This document shows positions 57,387 through 58,510 of a stretch of DNA of 58,510 bases, piece by piece. The stretch is from Nocardioides stalactiti (GTDB taxonomy: Bacteria > Actinomycetota > Actinomycetes > Propionibacteriales > Nocardioidaceae), in contig NZ_JACEFC010000011.1 of assembly GCF_014180715.1 (NCBI RefSeq), forward strand, positions 1 through 58,510, in the 5' to 3' direction. Made by a program: the position numbers and the translations under genes. The notes beneath the pieces are model-generated. The model had not been told where the DNA came from. It was given only the letters and a program-made list of their open reading frames with translations, and did not search any database. How positions within the stretch are numbered: the first letter of the stretch is position 1; each line of letters starts with the position of its first letter.

Positions 57387-57713
57387 GTGGATTGCGCAGA
57401 TCTGGTCGGGATGCTCCTCGAGGAGTCGGGCATGACCAAGTCGGCCCTCTCGGAGGTGTCCGGGGTGAGTCGGTCGCTCCTCGACGGCTACCTCAAGGGC
57501 ACGACCCAGCCGTCCCTCCCGCAGCTCGAGCGGCTTGCCGCCGCCGCCGGGCGGCGCATCGAGGTGACGGTGAAGAGGCGGCTCGAGATCTCCGAGTCGT
57601 TCATCGCGGTGCTCGAGCTCGGCGAGCTGTTCCCCCGCAAGGAGAAGGACCCGCTCCCGGACCTGAGCGACGTGTGGGCGCTGGCCTCTCGGCGGGCAGC
57701 AGCCCATGCCTGA
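57387..57713 (+). CDS. HTH antitoxin-like protein
   Basis: A 108-aa protein with an Xre-type HTH in the first 60 residues ('MLLEESGMTKSALSEVSGVS', 'LDGYLKGTTQPSLPQLERLA') and a helical C-terminus. It probably binds the palindrome in its own promoter and, as antitoxin, counters the downstream nucleotidyltransferase, whose ATG it overlaps by 8 bases. GTG 57384 is an alternative start. Confidence 0.75.
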   Translation: MDCADLVGMLLEESGMTKSALSEVSGVSRSLLDGYLKGTTQPSLPQLERLAAAAGRRIEVTVKRRLEISESFIAVLELGELFPRKEKDPLPDLSDVWALASRRAAAHA

Positions 57714-58281
57714 ACGACCAGCTCCCCTCCTGCTCCAGCGCCTCCTGTCGGTCCATCGGACGCTCGAGGCGGCCGGCCTTCCGCATGCGGTGGGTGGAGC
57801 CTTGGCCCTGGCTGTCCACACGCGGGACCCTCGGTTCACGGCCGACATCGATCTCAACGTCACGGCTGACACCGCCCATCCGGAGATCCTGTTCGCAGCG
57901 CTGCCTGACGATCTCGAGATCCATGGGGCCGCTCGTTCCGAGGTCCGCCAGGTGGGGCAGACCAGGCTCTGGTGGCGCGACCCCGACACGCCGCTCGACC
58001 TGTTCCTGCCCGTCCATCCGACCTACCACGAGCTCGTCGTCGACCGGGCAGAGCCTGCCCGCTTCCTGAGTGACGACATCCTGGTTCTCACAGCGACCGA
58101 CCTGATCGTCTTCAAGGCACTCTTCAACCGCTCGAAGGACTGGGTCGACATCGAGACCTTGATCCAGGACGGCAGTGGTGACGTCGGAGAAGCCGCGGCC
58201 TGGATCGACGAGATCACCGGCGATCACTCCCGCGGGGATCGCCTGCGCCGCATCAGGTCCGACCTGCCCGGCGCGACCTGA
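57706..58281 (+). CDS. Nucleotidyltransferase toxin-like protein (AbiEii/MenT type)
   Basis: A 191-aa protein with the polymerase-beta-type signature 'HAVGGALALAVHTRDPRFTADIDL' split as GG near residue 29 and DID near 46, then Lys in 'DLIVFKALFNRSKDWVDIE' near 140. AbiEii/MenT proteins transfer nucleotides, for example to tRNA ends, and block growth or phage infection. With the upstream HTH gene it forms a toxin-antitoxin-like pair just outside attR. It overlaps the convergent MFS gene. Confidence 0.78.
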   Translation: MPERPAPLLLQRLLSVHRTLEAAGLPHAVGGALALAVHTRDPRFTADIDLNVTADTAHPEILFAALPDDLEIHGAARSEVRQVGQTRLWWRDPDTPLDLFLPVHPTYHELVVDRAEPARFLSDDILVLTATDLIVFKALFNRSKDWVDIETLIQDGSGDVGEAAAWIDEITGDHSRGDRLRRIRSDLPGAT

Positions 58282-58510
58282 GGCGCCGCGTTGGCGCGCC
58301 GTGCGTCCAGCACGACGACCGCGATCCCGGCGGCGACCCAGAGGCCGCAGATGACGAGCAGGGTCGATCGGAAGCCGGAGGCACCGCCGCCGAACGCGGC
58401 GAGCAGCGCGGGGCTCGCGGCACTGCCGATGGTGAAGCCGAGGAAGCGGAGCACCTGGTTGAAGGCGAGCGCCGACGCGGTCTCTCCCTGGGGGAGGTGC
58501 GGGACCATCA
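58224..58510 (-). CDS. MFS transporter, C-terminal part (cut by window edge)
   Basis: The last 95 or so residues of a major facilitator transporter: 'GETASALAFNQVLRFLGFTI' and a final hydrophobic helix ('TLLVICGLWVAAGIAVVVL') with a basic tail. The frame is open to the window end, so the start lies outside. Substrate unknown. Confidence 0.7.
   Translation of the reverse strand, partial: MVPHLPQGETASALAFNQVLRFLGFTIGSAASPALLAAFGGGASGFRSTLLVICGLWVAAGIAVVVLDARRANAAPQVAPGRSDLMRRRRSPRE

Overview
The window is high-GC DNA (about 70 percent by eye) from an actinobacterium, most likely a Nocardioides-type member of the Propionibacteriales. This rests on gene content and order: a truncated Tad/Flp pilus cluster beside a DUF1998 helicase, a BldG-like anti-anti-sigma factor, a K+-independent membrane pyrophosphatase, topA with a Lys/Ala-rich tail, tmk-holB, and a TAP-type lipid-anchored or secreted hydrolase. 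No database search was run; all names come from recognised motifs and gene order.

Layout. (1) 1-20489 is ordinary chromosome: tad genes, lipoprotein, helicase, bldG-like, hppA, thrombospondin-type-3 protein, methyltransferase, DUF2510 protein, topA, MBL hydrolase, tmk, holB, TAP hydrolase. (2) A tRNA-Thr(CGT) gene at 20490-20562 is the integration site of a complete-looking 36.8-kb prophage (20520-57278). It is bounded by a 45-bp direct repeat of the tRNA 3' half. (3) 57279-58510 is chromosome again: an HTH/nucleotidyltransferase toxin-antitoxin-like pair and the C-terminus of an MFS transporter.

The prophage is a lambda-like siphovirus with an HK97-type head. Nearly all lytic genes lie on the minus strand and read from right to left. 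A divergent switch at 52195-52292 separates a Cro-like gene (leaderless promoter) from a repressor. The early/replication genes follow: Xis/AlpA-like HTH, RusA, Cas4-like exonuclease, SSB-like protein, primase-polymerase, Lsr2-like DNA-binding protein, cytosine methyltransferase and a P-loop ATPase. Then come regulatory genes (zinc-finger/HTH protein, HicA-like protein with its own promoter) and HNH-TerS-TerL-portal-protease-capsid-connectors-tail tube-tail chaperones-tape measure-tail tip. The lysis cassette (M15-type endolysin, EEP nuclease, holin) ends at a terminator at 23803-23832. The lysogeny side (52292-57117, mostly plus strand) holds repressor, sunset-domain lipoprotein, ImmA-like protease, a second lipoprotein, an unrecognised 302-aa gene and the tyrosine integrase.

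The least explained parts are: a second, large serine recombinase near attL inside 20-bp near-identical direct repeats (a possible element within the prophage); a 33-bp inverted repeat built from a 10-bp unit at 43137-43286; two hairpins sharing a 19/20-nt motif on either side of the 302-aa gene; cargo genes on the plus strand that each start 6-7 nt after a TANNNT hexamer (leaderless expression); and an attP that copies not only the tRNA end but also the tRNA terminator.
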